Shown: piece after piece, positions 35,740 to 48,600 of the stretch | Numbering within the stretch: position 1 is the first letter of the stretch | How the letters are laid out: each line of letters begins with the position of its first letter | NCBI RefSeq assembly: GCF_009730915.1 | Contig: NC_052474.1 | Location: 159,501-223,500 of the forward strand | From: Dioscorea cayenensis subsp. rotundata | Lineage: Eukaryota > Streptophyta > Magnoliopsida > Dioscoreales > Dioscoreaceae | Direction: 5' to 3' | Length of the DNA: 64,000 bases | The notes under the pieces: model-generated | Databases searched by the model: none | Told to the model about the DNA's origin: nothing | What the model saw: the letters and a program-made list of their open reading frames with translations, nothing else | Position numbers and translations under genes: made by a program

Positions 35740-37311
35740 TATCCAGCTCTTAAGGTATCCTCTCCTTCTTACTCTTTACGAGATCGCTCCACTTTACATC
35801 CCCCTTTCGTTATGCTTCTGCTAGCACCAGTGTCTCAGATGTCATTGAGCCAGGTACCTACAGGGAAGCGGTTCTATCGCCTGAGTGGCGGACTGCCATG
35901 GCTGAGGAGCTTGATGCTTTGTCTCAGACTCACACATGGGATATTGTCCCTCTCCCTGCCTATGCCCTTCCTATTACTTGTCGCTGGATCTATTGGGTGA
36001 AAACCTTATCTGATGGATCTCTTGAGCGCTATAAAGCGCGTCTTGTTGCTCACGGTTTTCAACAGGAGTATGGTCGTGACTATGAGGAGACTTTTACCCC
36101 CGTGGCCCATATGCACACTGTTCGTACATTAGTTGCTGTCGCAGCTATTCGTAGATGGGTTCTTCATCAGCTTGATGTGAAATACGCCTTTCTTTATGGG
36201 ACCTGAAGGAGGAGGTCTATATGACTCCTCCTCCTGGCCTTCAGGTGCCTCCTGGATCTGTTTGTCACCTTCATCGCGCTCTCTATGATCTCAAATAGGC
36301 TTCTCGTACCTGGTTTGAGAGGTTCAGCACAGTTGTTGAGGCTGATGGATTTACTTCGAGCATACATGATCCGGCAATCTTCATTCATACTTCACCACGT
36401 GGCCGGACCATTCTCCTTCTGTATGTGGATGATATGATCTTATTGGTGATGATTCTGCTTATATTACTTTTGTGAAGCAGAAACTGTGAGAGACCTTCTT
36501 GATGACTGATATTGGCCCGCTTCGTTATTTTCTGGGTATCGAGATCACATCTCATACTGATGGCTATCGACTATCTCAGCATCGTTACACTCTTGATCTC
36601 CTTGATCGCTCTGGCTTGACTAATACTCGTACCGCTGCTACACCGATGGAGTTGTATTTGCATGTTCGTGCTTCAAATGGGATTCCCTTACCAGATTCTT
36701 CTCGCTATAGGCATCTTGTTGGTAGCTTGGTATATCTTGACGTTACACGTCCTGCCATTTCTCACGCTGTGCACATCCTTAGTCAGTTCGTTGCGGCCCC
36801 CACCTCTGTTCATTATGGACATCTTCTCCGGGTACTACGATATCTTCGTGGCACTGCCTCACGTGGTCTATTCTACTCACATCAGTCCACTCTTCAGCTA
36901 CATGCCTATTCTGATGTTACTTGGGCAAGTTCTCCTGATGATAGGGTCTCTGTCATTGGCTACTGTATCTTTCTTGGGTCTTCACTTGTTGTTTGGAAGA
37001 CTAAAAAACAGCAGACTGTTGCCAAGTCTAGTGCTGAGGCTGAGGTTCATGCTTTGGCTTCTATAGTACAGGAGGTACTTTGGATTCGCTCGATTCTGCA
37101 GGATTTTGGTGTATTGATCCATTCTCCTATTCCTATCCACTGCGACAGTACGAGAGCCCTTCAGATTGCTGCCGATCCGGTCAAGCATGATCTGACCAAA
37201 CACATAGGTGTGGATGCACACTTCACTCGTTGTCATGTTCGTGCCCATACTGTGTCACTCCATTATCTTCCTACAGAGGTCCAGGTGGCTGATTTTTTTA
37301 CTAAAACATAG
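35740..37311 (+). pseudogene. Copia reverse transcriptase-RNase H remnant
   Basis: Seen: [20 protein letters not shown] (about 36020), [10 protein letters not shown] with a one-base loss near 36200, a TAG in place of Gln near 36298, the catalytic LYVDDMI (about 36417-36440), DIGPLRYFLGIEITSH, and RNase H AYSDVTWASSPDDRVSVIGY and SSAEAEVHALASIVQEVLWI. It ends at VADFFTKT, TAG at about 37311. Confidence 0.9.
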
Positions 37312-37379
37312 ACACGTGATCATCATCTATTTATGTTATCCAAACTCAAGACACATGATCCACCTTGAGTTTAAGGGGG

Positions 37380-37547
37380 TGTTAGATGTATATATATACA
37401 TTAGATGTATGTATGTATGTATATACGTGGGTATACTTGTATCATTGGCCTCTATATGTAGCCCCATGATCACACTTGTTATTGAGACATGGATGAGCAT
37501 TGATCTACCTCTTCTTTTCTCTTCTATCTTTCTTCCTCATTCTAACA
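37380..37547 (+). repeat. 3' LTR of the copia element
   Basis: 168 bp, same termini as the 5' copy, directly after the purine tract. Confidence 0.95.
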
Positions 37548-37552
37548 CTATC

Positions 37553-40186
37553 ATATTCAAATTAAACCAGACTCGGCGCACAATATCACCAGAGGATTCT
37601 GAAGTGGGTTTTCTCTGGAGATATAGTAGTGCCTCGAAGACAAAATTGTGTACTAAATTAACCACTCTAGGTTGTTTTTTGTAGGTAAAATCTTCTGTTG
37701 TAGTCTCCAAATTAATTATGTGTTGAATCAAGGGTAGGAGACATTTGAGAATCTTGCAATCTATGAATTGAATTTATGGTGTTGATTTCCCTGGTAATTT
37801 TTTCAATCCAAATAAGAAGAACAAGATTTGACTGCAACAAGTGTTCCTTATGGGCACTGGTTGTTTGATTCTCTCCATAATGGAGTAAAATGCTAGGTTG
37901 TACCTTGAGAATTGTTAGATGCTCTACATTGGACAACTGTGGAGTTCATGGATGATGAAGAAGTAATTGTAGACAGAGGATTGTGCCAAGCGCCAGAAGA
38001 TTTATCATCTAGAGTTTCATTGAGGTCCATAAGATTCAACTTTGAAGAAATCAATTAATTTTTTTTAGTGGAATGATTAATAGAGCACACGCCATTGAAT
38101 TCACTCAGTTATGGAAAACACAAGAAAATCAATAAAAGAATTTTCTTAAGCAAGTGCATCAAGCAAACATTTGTCCAACATAGTCGTGCATAGTTCACCA
38201 CAAAAGGTATGAAATATAAGTTATCAAACATAGTGGAAACATTTGGCATGACACCTGTTTCTTTTGCTAAGAGAAGGTGTTAAACAATAACAGATGAAAG
38301 AAAAGATGAAAGGCCAAATTGGTTGGGAATCTGAGGAAGGGGGGGAGGGGCTGCAAAAATACTCAACTTTCTAACGAGAAAGATGCAGGAGATGAACAAA
38401 TTATTGGGCCAGCAAAGCTTTTGTTTTGGACAAATAGACGACAAGCGCCCCCTATTTAAGGGTAAGTCAGGACGTGCACATGTGGGCAGCAGAGCTCAAA
38501 GCCGACCCACGTGCTCTCACCTTACGAGGGTATGTGATTCGATCTCGGGTCTTTCCGAAACGAACGCCCTACGCAAGGGACCGGTACCAATTTGATCTCG
38601 GCTCAAAGCCAGCAAAGCTTTTTGCTTTTCATTTTATTTTTCTTCTTTTTTTTTTTAACTATTGTTATTCCTACCTTTTTTCTCTGAGAAACATGGCAAC
38701 GATCAACCTCTCTATCCGGTAAGATTCTTCTTAGTTATTTCATTAACTTATACATTGGAAGAACGGTTGCTTGGTGCCACCATCGTGACAAAATGAAAAA
38801 GATTGGTCAATGGATATTTGGATGTAGACAGTTCTATGGAGCCACACCCAGTGCTTGGTCTTTCATAGAATCATGGTTTTTTTTTTCCTTTTATGTCTTA
38901 TGAAATTTCAACCAATTAAAATTATTAACACCTCCGAAGATTTAAAAAAAAAACCCCTAGGATTTTCTTGTTCTAGACATCATCTAAAACATCCGGATTG
39001 TATGAAATAATCATATTTTTAACTTCACTCTTGCATAGAACTAATTATATGTTTATTTTTGTGGGAGTTTACAACTCCTAATTAAAAAAAAATTGGAGGA
39101 TTTGGTTAACATAGTGAAGCATACTTGTAGTTTTTGAAATCTCGCCAGGGTAAACCGAGTGATCGTGGAAAGCTAGCATCTTCTCAGAGGCCGATTGATT
39201 ATTTGTCAGTGTGGCCAGTGCCATATTGTGAGAAGACTTTGCTTTATCTCCTTCTAGGGGGCCTTAGTGTATTGCTTGGTATTATATTTGTTATTATCTG
39301 TTTGTGTTATCCACTTTTAATGTAATATTTGTAGTTTCTCCCCGTCTGTACCCCTATAACTTCTATGTAATTTATCTTTATTATTTGATTTATGTGTTTA
39401 TCTATCTTATATATATATATATATATATGTAATGCTATATAATTATTATTATTTCTCAAGAAGACAACTTCAAATGATCTTTGAAAAACTCCTCATCAAA
39501 GAATTCCCAAGATGTACTCTAACTATTCTGCTAATATCAGGTTAGAGTTAAATTAAATAAAGCCCAAAATGTCTTTCCATGAATGATGGTAGATGGTGGG
39601 ACTATCAACAGTGGGGACAGATGCTTGCGCTGCTAATTTTGGTTATGAAATGTCCTTGTTCGGTCTGGCTAGTAGAACTATTAATTTATGGACACATCAC
39701 ACATGGGATATCACAAATGGAGTTCTATCATAGGCCTAATTTCACACAATTGCTAGTTATTTGTAAATTGTAAGGTTGAGTTTCGTTTTCTTCTTCTACT
39801 ACTCAGATCTTGGCATGGTCCACTTGCCAACAGGCCTAGAGAAAATTATGCTATTGAAGCTTGGTGACAAATGATGATTGATGAATGAGTAATATATAAT
39901 TTCTTTTCCATGTGTTCTTTTTTCTAGCATTACGAATAGGATGGCTTCTAACTTCCAAGTTGTTGCATGGTTGTGGGTCCGCTTTTTGAAGAAATTTCCC
40001 AAAGAGTTATTGCTATCAATCCAAACATTGTTGAATCATGGTTCCCTGAATATAAACATTATTTATAATATTCTATGATGCTTACAGATTTTATTGATCA
40101 ATATGGACATGGGAATATAGGATTTTATTATATTAATCATCTTATAAGTCAATGTATGATATATTTTGCAAAGTCTGGATAATATG
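37553..40186. other. No intact gene; possible older retroelement remnants
   Basis: Minus-strand frames at 37537-37731 and 37712-37936 have retroelement-like composition but no decisive motif. Together with the minus-strand copia tail at 31.6-31.8 kb they may be the separated left part of an element into which the 32161-37547 copia inserted. The segment at 38450-38610 is GC-richer with no gene. An (AT)n lies at 39409-39428. Confidence 0.4.
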
Positions 40187-40390
40187 TGTCACGCCCTGAC
40201 CCAATACCAGACACGTGGCAACCGCCGCACTATCTTGAAGTGGATGATAAACCAATTCACTACCTCAAAATATTGTTGGGCTGCTGATAACACCCATGCA
40301 CAACTTTTCCTAAAAGTTTTAGAAAAGTATTATTTAAGTAGGCACATATGCATGCTTAAGTAATATCTCAATTTCAAGACCTCTAAGTAC
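40187..40390 (+). mobile_element. Partial sequence with TGTCACGCCC LTR-type terminus
   Basis: Starts TGTCACGCCCTGACCC, closely similar to the start of the solo LTR at 43179 (TGTCACGCCCCGAACC). The right end was not found, so this is probably a truncated relative. Confidence 0.4.
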
Positions 40391-41394
40391 CATTCCCTCC
40401 ATATTTTTCACCACACTTAATTAAATCACATAATTCCTTCTTCTAAGAAAACTAGACTCGAAGAGCCACCCCCACATTAAAATTTTAGAATATTCAAAGT
40501 AGTCCTCATATTATGGCATACATTCAAAGATTGCCTAAATTGCTGCAGAGTTGTTGCTTAGACATAATTCTATTGATGCATTGTTAAGAAACTGTTGTGC
40601 TTGGCTTGGGTGAACTTGTAGGTCTATCTTCATGGGTTATTGTTGGTTGAGAGCCTCACACATTATAGTTTTAAAGGCCAATAACACACATGTTTGCAGA
40701 CTTTGATACAAAGTCCAAACCTGAATGCCTAACTTGTGAGTTTTGTAGATATTTTTTCTTAGCTATCAAGTTTGCCAAGTATTCGAATGTCTATCCAAGA
40801 AAGATAGACCGAGAGAACGAGTGTCTAAAGTAGCCTTCTCATTTCAAATGGGCCACGAAAGTTGTGCACCATCTGGAAAATTTGGTTTGATGGAAGTTAT
40901 ATTTTTTTCTACACAATTTACCTCAATTATTTATATACACTTCTTATATATATAATACGGTGGTAATTTCCTCGCCATATCCTTCATTCTTTTGTCACCT
41001 TTACAAACAAGCTATTTCCACCGATCATATACATGCTTTATGATTACATTTATCCTACTTTACTCATCGTCTATTTTACAGATCAGATGAAATTTAAAAT
41101 TTTCAAAAATTGTTTCATTGTTTCACTTTTTTCTCTATTTAATTTTAAATACAGGTAAAAAATAAAATAAAATACAAAATAATCAAATAGAAGTTTATGG
41201 AATATCTAAAATAAACAGCCCATTGGAGCATAATTACGATCCTGCAGTTGAGGATTAACATAATTAACTAGTTTCTAAGAGAAAATTGATTAATCAACTT
41301 TATATCAAGCCGTGTTGATATTTTTTTCATGGAATACATTTGCGGTTGGATCATCCATTTATCCTATCATTTTAGTCTCAAATTTCAACGTAAA

Positions 41395-44300
41395 TCAAGA
41401 TGAAGAGAATTTCATGGAATGCAATTCTTGCAACCCCCACCAAAATGAATTTTCCTAGACCTTGGTTATCTTGGATTCAAACTTGTTTTAGCTCCTCTTC
41501 TTTCTCTTTTCTTATTAACAAGCAGCCCACCGTTTGGATCCCTTCTTCTAGAGGGATTAGACAGGGTGACTCTCTCTCCTCTTATCTTTTCATCATTGAC
41601 CTCATGTACGCCGATGACCTAGTTCTAATTTCTAATGCTTCTAGAATGGCAACCTGCAACATTAACCTGTGTCTTTCTATTTATCATAATCTAACCAGTT
41701 AAAAAGCCAACAATCTAAAATATGAGATTTATTTTGACGAGTTCAATATGAGGCTTAGAAGAAGCATCGGTAACATTCTTACTTTTAAAACTGGCAGCTT
41801 CCCTTTTACCTATCTTTGGGGTGTTAATTTCCCCAAGAGCCTGGCCTTTGCCCATTTCTCAGCTATAGTGGACCGAATTCAAAATCTAACTGCTAGCTAA
41901 AAATCTTCTAAATTATCTTAAGCTGGTAAATCTACTCTTATCAATTCTTCCATCCTGTCCATACCTCTCTACTATCTCTCTACATATTTTGTTCCTGATG
42001 CAATCTTGAGTCTGATAACCAAGCTAGTGAGGAGATTTTTCTAGTCAAGGGATAGCAATCGAAAGATCATTAGCTCGGTTTCTTTAAATTCCATAACCCT
42101 TAACAAAGCTGAGGGGGGGGTCTGTCTATTAGGAATATCGACTTTGCTAAGGCCTCCCTTATGGCTAAGAATGTTTTCAATTACCCAAATGATTCCAAAC
42201 ATATTTGGGTGGATATTGTTCATTGCAAGTATATCATTTTAAATTTTTGTTCTGACAGTACTCCACTTGCTTGGTTCTAGTTTTTTGAAGGCATGTGTAA
42301 TACTACTTAGAATTTGAAACAATGTTTTTGGTTGAAAAACATAAATCCGGCATCCATCTTCTTCCTTTTGGATCACTGCTTTTGTGAAATTCCCATTGCT
42401 CACAAGCCCATGTATATTATGGATCTAAACCTTAAGTCTATCCATCTTTTTTTTTTTATCTTCATAATGGCAAAATGTGGAGTCATGATAATCTCTACCT
42501 CATCTTTGGAGATATTTATGCTACTCCTTTTCAAAATCATGGTTAAGTCAGCTCTAATAACAATAGTCATTGGGTATGGTTCCCTTCTTCGAATTACAAC
42601 AAAGTTTCCACAATGGTTTATTCTTATCTTAATTTCAATGATTCTCAAGATCATTCTTGGGAAGGATGGAACCAAATTTTGTGTCTTCATATTGCTCCCA
42701 GTGTAAAACATTTCATATGGTTGCTTTTCAAAGGCAAGATTCAAACTCAAGCCTATTTATACTCTCTAAATTTGGGTCCTCAATCCTCTTGTGTGTTTTG
42801 TGGATTGAAGATGGAATCAACTGAGCACTTGTTCAAGTTCTGTCCCAAAATTCAGGTGGTTTGGATCTATTTGGGTAGAATTCTCAATAAGAACATTCAA
42901 TTTCTGGATGAGTTCTCTGCGGACTCTTAGTTGACATATTTTCAATCTTCATCTTCTCTTTTTCTTAAGTCCATCATTGCATCAAGAGCTTGGTACAATT
43001 CGAAAGCTAGATGTAGTTGCATCTTCAAATCATAGGCCTTCGAGCCATCAATAATCTCCAGCAAAGCGATTGCACACGTCATGGAATTCACCTCACCTCT
43101 CTCTTGTTACCATGGAAAATGCCTTCTATTGAATAATTTTGTTTCATCTGATGGCTCATTCTTATTTACTGCAGGAATTGTCACGCCCCGAACCTGGCTC
43201 GCCAGGCTCAGTGCGCTGACAAACGGCCACACACCAACCAAGCCGAGGCCCAGTAGGCATGTAAGGCCTCAAAACCTGTTCTCAACAAATCACAAAAAAA
43301 ATCTAACAAAGACTAAAGGCTAGAAACAAGAATGGAGTTCAACACTAAAAGAAATAACTAAATGTCTCTGCAGATTGCTACAAATTTAATCAAATAAAAA
43401 AACTATGCCCACAACAAACGAGACTTATTACATGCTAAGAAGATTGATCGTGGCCCAACGATCCCTGCTAAGCTATCCGTCACCCGACCTCTACTCCCCG
43501 ATCCGAAAAGAAAATAACAACAAAAATTATGAGCTTGACAGCCCAGTAAGCACCCACTAAAAATATAGGGATCAATTATCAAAAATCATAATTTAATGAT
43601 TTGCAAAAACCAACCATAAGTTTAATTCACATAACATAGATGTCAAAAAAATTAAGCATATAGGTCCCCCAAACAACTATTGCCCAAAAACAAATCACAA
43701 AAATTCATATATTTACTCTCGTGACCCGAGACAAAACAAAAAGTCATATTTTTTTACCCTCGGTGACCCGAGCCAAAATTAACAAAGGCCGATATTCGCG
43801 ACCGACGCTCAGCGAGGGAAACTATAGTTTCTAGAACAAAAATACGTGTCGACACCCGGCCGATGTTTAACCCCCCAAAGTGATGAGGGTTATTGCAAAA
43901 GTTAGTTGGGGACTAATTTCTATATCAAAGTACCTTGTTCACAAAAACGATGAACTAACAAAAATTCAAGACAAGCAAAGTACAAGAATACAGAGAATAT
44001 AATCCCATTTTTGTCATATCAAAAATACACCGCTTAATGGAATACAAATATGAACAAATAATAAAAAAATAATAATATTCTTTAATAAAAAAATTTAAAT
44101 AATACCTTAAATTCAAAAATAAATAAATAAATACATAATCCGAACTTTAAACACATGAATTCGTAAATTTAAATAATTATCCGAAATTCGAAATTTTTGA
44201 ACAGTCATAAATCATATGAAATTTCAAAAGTAAAAAGAATCGAGGGATTTAAAAAGAATTATTTGAAAATTCGAAATTTAACTAAATCAACACGTGGGAA

Positions 44301-45425
44301 TTCTAAAGAATCTCATTAATTTGAATATTAAATAATTTAAAATAATTCCAAAATTAGTATTAATTATATAAATATAATTTGAATAATATACGTAAATCTA
44401 ATTATCCAAAAATAAATAAATAAAAAAATACATATTTTTCACAAATTTAACAAGTTTCAAAAAGTCTATATACATAAGTATAATTTATATGTGGGATACT
44501 TTACCTAAATGTCTCACAACTCCAAGACTCCAAATCAGATTATCCAAAAATCAAGCACTCGAAGGATGCCCTAACAAACATAAATCATGTGCATAAATGA
44601 ATGAATAAACACAAAGGTTGGTGAACACATATCAAATTCCTACGGGTAGTCTATAGAGTGGAAACCAAGGATGAGAATAAGTAGATCTCACAACCACAAT
44701 AAAAATTCAAGCACCTACCTTGGATCTTTCGTCACAAAAATTCAACGAGAACAAAATATCAAGAGCTCGCCGAGGTCACCACACGACACAAGAAGAGATA
44801 GGGTTTCCTCCGGTTTTCTACTCTCCTTTTAATTTTTAAACCAAAACAAATATCGCGTGAGGATCCTCGCTCGGGTGTTACGGAACAATAAATCAGATCG
44901 GGGAGGCTGGGATAAGATAAGGGTCTCCTTTTAAAATATAAATAAGTAGATAAACTTATTTAAAAATAATTTAAAATTAATTAAGAGGATGGGTCCACAG
45001 GAATTCTAAAAGGTGAATCAATCCCTAGGGGGTTGGGCTTCATTGTGGTGAATCATAACTCATTCGTTCTTCTAGCAGGAAGCTATCCAGCTCCGGGCAA
45101 CTCTGATCTAATTGTGGAAGCCAAAGATCTCAATATTGTCAACAATCAGGGATCTACTTTTTTCCATGAACAAGGATCTTTGTGATGTAGTCCACATTAA
45201 TAGTGGAGTGCATTAGTGGCATAATGATGCTTGGGTCATAGCATTAATGATACTCTGGTACAAGGCGGTGATCCAAAGATGCATTTCATCCCCCGCAGCT
45301 GGGCAGTAGTAGCTACCAAATCAGCCATGCTAGGATCAAGCTTACACAATCTCACCTTATAAAACCAGGGCATGGCTCTCCTACCTTGGATCATGAAATT
45401 ATTTTTAGCTAATGGATTCACTTGT
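41395..45425 (+). mobile_element. LINE (L1-type) relic, split by an LTR insertion
   Basis: Plus-strand blocks in order are: reverse transcriptase (WNAILATPTKMNFPRPWLSW, GIRQGDSLSSYLF, MYADDLVLIS; 41400-41702), degenerate sequence with stops, the zf-RVT block CVFCGLKMESTEHLFKFCPK (about 42795-42855), and an RNase H-like tail. The tail begins before 43174 and resumes after 45000 (RGLGFIVVNHNS..., then FIPRSWAVVATKSAMLGSSL near 45285-45345). It is 5'-truncated and carries several stops, so it is inactive. A 1.8-kb LTR-like insertion at 43179-44999 interrupts the RNase H region. Confidence 0.85.
43179..44999. mobile_element. Solo-LTR-like insertion (TG...CA, 1821 bp) inside the LINE
   Basis: Starts TGTCACGCCCCGAACC and ends GGGTCCACA. 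GGAAT precedes it (43174-43178) and is repeated directly after it (45000-45004), a clean 5-bp target duplication. The LINE reading frame continues across the excision point. No protein-coding remnant or internal primer or purine tract was seen, so a solo LTR (probably Ty3-gypsy-type) or a non-coding LTR derivative fits best. Orientation is not established. Confidence 0.85.
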
Positions 45426-45647
45426 TTTCTCTTTTGTCCCTTTCTCTAGTTTTATTCCCTATTTTTTTTATATATATATATTTTACATAAAATTAGTAAA
45501 TCATGCAAAATATATATATAAAAAAAATTAAATAAATCACATATATTAAGAATAAAAGAGGGTCAACAAAAACAAAGCACGCAAAATATCAACACTGATT
45601 TAAAAAAAAAAAATATCGGTTTATTAAGAAAAAAAGAAATTTAGAAA

Positions 45648-48600
45648 ATGGTTAGCAGGCATTTCGTGGCCATATGCGGAGATTCATCCGACCGAAACTG
45701 CTGCGGCACCACAGGCCGCGACAGTGTTCCAGCAGCCCACCAGATGCTCTCGTCCCTCATTCCCCGGCTCCTTCCTCCCTCCGTACCCTCGTCCGCTCCA
45801 CGAACCCTGCGTTCAGTGGCCATCATTGGCGCTGGTGCCGCTGGCCTGGCCGCCGCCCGTGAACTCCGACGAGAGGGACATGGTGTCGTCGTCTTCGAGC
45901 GCGGTGCTGAGGTCGGGGGCACCTGGATCTACAACCCCACAGTCGAGTCCGATCCTGTCGGCCTCGATCCTGAGCGTCATGTAATCCACTCGAGCCTCTA
46001 TGCGTCACTGCGCACCAACCTCCCAAGAGAGGTTATGGGTTTCCTAGATTATCCCTTCGTTGTCCGGAAGAACAGCGAGGATTTTAGGAGATTTCCCGGG
46101 CACCGTGAGGTGTTACGTTACCTGAAGGATTTCGCGAGGGATTTCGATTTGTGTGGAATGATTCGGTTAGAGACGGAGGTGGTGCGATTAGCGATCGAGG
46201 GCGATGGGAGGTGGTCTGTCAGATCGAGAAAAGTGGGGAAGGATTTGGATGGAGGAGATCATTACGAGGAGGAGATCTATGACGGGGTCGTCGTTTGCAA
46301 CGGTCACTACACGGAGCCCCGGATTGCTCACATCCCTGGTATTACGCTCTTCTTCATTATCCTTTCTTCTTTTCTGCATATAATCATAATCATAATCATA
46401 ATCATCATAGGCATAGACAACCACATCACCGTTAGATTTCTCTCGATTAATCAAATTTATTGGTATGATATTATTCTCTCAGGCATTGATGCATGGCCCG
46501 GCCAACAAATACACAGCCATAATTATCGTGTCCCTTGCCCCTTCTATGATCAAGTATGCGTCCAATTGGCTTCTTTCTCTTCTCTACTGAATTATATATG
46601 TGTTACAGTCTTATGATTCATATGATCATCATGTATTGGTCTGATTAATCAAATTCAGTTGTCTTACTGTCTCATGCTATTGTTACACCTCAAATTTCTC
46701 TGCAGGTGGTTGTTCTGATTGGGAGTGCGGCCAGTGCCCATGACATCTCAAGGGACATAGCTGGAGTTGCAAAAGAAGTTCATGTTGCTGCTAGGTCAGC
46801 TCCTGCAGGAACGCTCGTGAAGCAACCCGGCTATGACAATATGTGGCTACATTCTATGGTAAAAGCCCTCTCCCCTGGTGAGTGAGAATCAGTCCGAGTC
46901 TCCACTGAAGGGAGATTTCCATTTACAGGATTTGACTGGAGGAATGTTCTTGTTGTTGCTCTTGTGCAGATTGAAAGCGCACATGAAGATGGTACTTTGG
47001 TTTTCCAAGATGGAAGCTCAGCCCATGCTGATGTCATTATGCATTGTACTGGGTATGCATATTTAATTAGGCCTTAATATTATCTATGATTGATTGGGCT
47101 CTGCTTTGCATGAGTTGTTTTCGGTCGACAATAGCAGAAGAAGAAACTCTTGATAGGAAACTCTTGATAGGTCGAAATATTTGTTTAGTCTAGCTTTTCT
47201 GGTTGTTTTCACTTTTTTATGGAATAGCAGTCAGGGGAAAACTTTGAAGCTGTGCTGGATTTCCAATGGTTTATCTGGTTCACATATAGAGAACCAACAT
47301 ATGTAGAAAGGGACTGTTGTATTGTTTGTTTATTTTCGTTCTCTTCACTCTTAACATAGGCATGTAGGGATATGATTAGCCACCACCATGATGACTCATG
47401 ACTAATCATCTCCCCTTTGGTTTGTAATTTTTGTTCCTCCTCCCTTTCTAAAGATATTTTACCACATCTACTGGGCTTCTTATATGTTCTTTACTATTCT
47501 GTGGGTTTTCTTTTTAACTGAAAGTGTAGATAATCTCTCATACTGACTATTCATATGAAGAATTAAATTAAAGGGCTCGTTTTGACCGTTAGAAGTTGGT
47601 AACCTGTTCCATTCCTTCTATTCTATCTCATCATATCACCAACTCCATCATCATTTTCAAATATATGGAATACATAAATATCTCCATCAACACATTACAC
47701 TGATTAGTCTGATTTACAATTCTTTAAAAAAAAGGTAATTTTTTTCAAATTAAAACTGTGGGTGGATTCAAAATATAAATAGTCATTGATTTCCAGGTAG
47801 GAGAATGGGACCTAATGGTGTGGTAAAGTCATTTATATCCTAGAGTTGTCTAAAACTATTATTGGAACCCTTTGATGTTATGAAATTTTGACCATGGATA
47901 AGCACCGTGATTTTTGTTAGTTGTGTAGCTGAGGTCAAGCCAACTTCACTTGTTTTTAAGGAGGCTTAGCTCATTTCGCCAAACACTATCCTGTGGAAGA
48001 TGATATATTGATATTAGTTTCTATTCACAGCATTTTAGGTCTCGCTTTTTCTCTTTGTACTTTTTCAAAGCATCAAACGGTTAATCGAAGCAACACCTGG
48101 TTGATTTTTCCTTCTGCTTCCTTGCCGGAATATATGTTTAAGAGGAACTGCAAAATACTTCTTGAGTTTAGTTTTATTGTGAATATTTTACACAATCACT
48201 AGTTCACACGAAATCTACAGCTGAAATTCATCTATGTTTTCTTTTCTTTTTTCAGGTACAAGTATCATTTTCCATTTCTTGACACTAAGGGTATTGTCAC
48301 TATTGATGACAACTGTGTGGGTCCACTCTACAAGCACATTTTCCCACCTAAGCTTGCTCCTGGCCTTTCTTTCATTGGGCTACCTTGGAAGGTCTATATT
48401 TGCCATGCTCTCTGTTATATTCATTTGATTGCAGCAATTAATATATTGATAACACTTCTGCTAGGTTGTCCCGTTCCCACTGTGTGAACTTCAAAGCAAG
48501 TGGGTGGCCGGAGTTCTTTCTGGAAGGGTGACACTTCCAACACAAATAGAGATGATGGAAGACATCAAAGCTTTGTACTCAGAGATGGAAGTTAACGGAC

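Larger units (their letters stand above)
32161..37547 (+). mobile_element. Ty1-copia retrotransposon, full-length but mutated
   Basis: Bounded by a 5' LTR (32161-32332) and a 3' LTR (37380-37547), both starting TGTTAGA and ending TCTAACA. A primer-binding-like TGGTATTAGACTAGG follows the 5' LTR (degenerate initiator-Met tRNA site), and a polypurine tract TTTAAGGGGG precedes the 3' LTR. The flanks are CTATT (32156-32160) and CTATC (37548-37552), a probable 5-bp target duplication with one mismatch. Internal order is gag, zinc knuckle, protease, integrase, reverse transcriptase, RNase H. Several stops and frame shifts make it non-autonomous. Confidence 0.95.
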
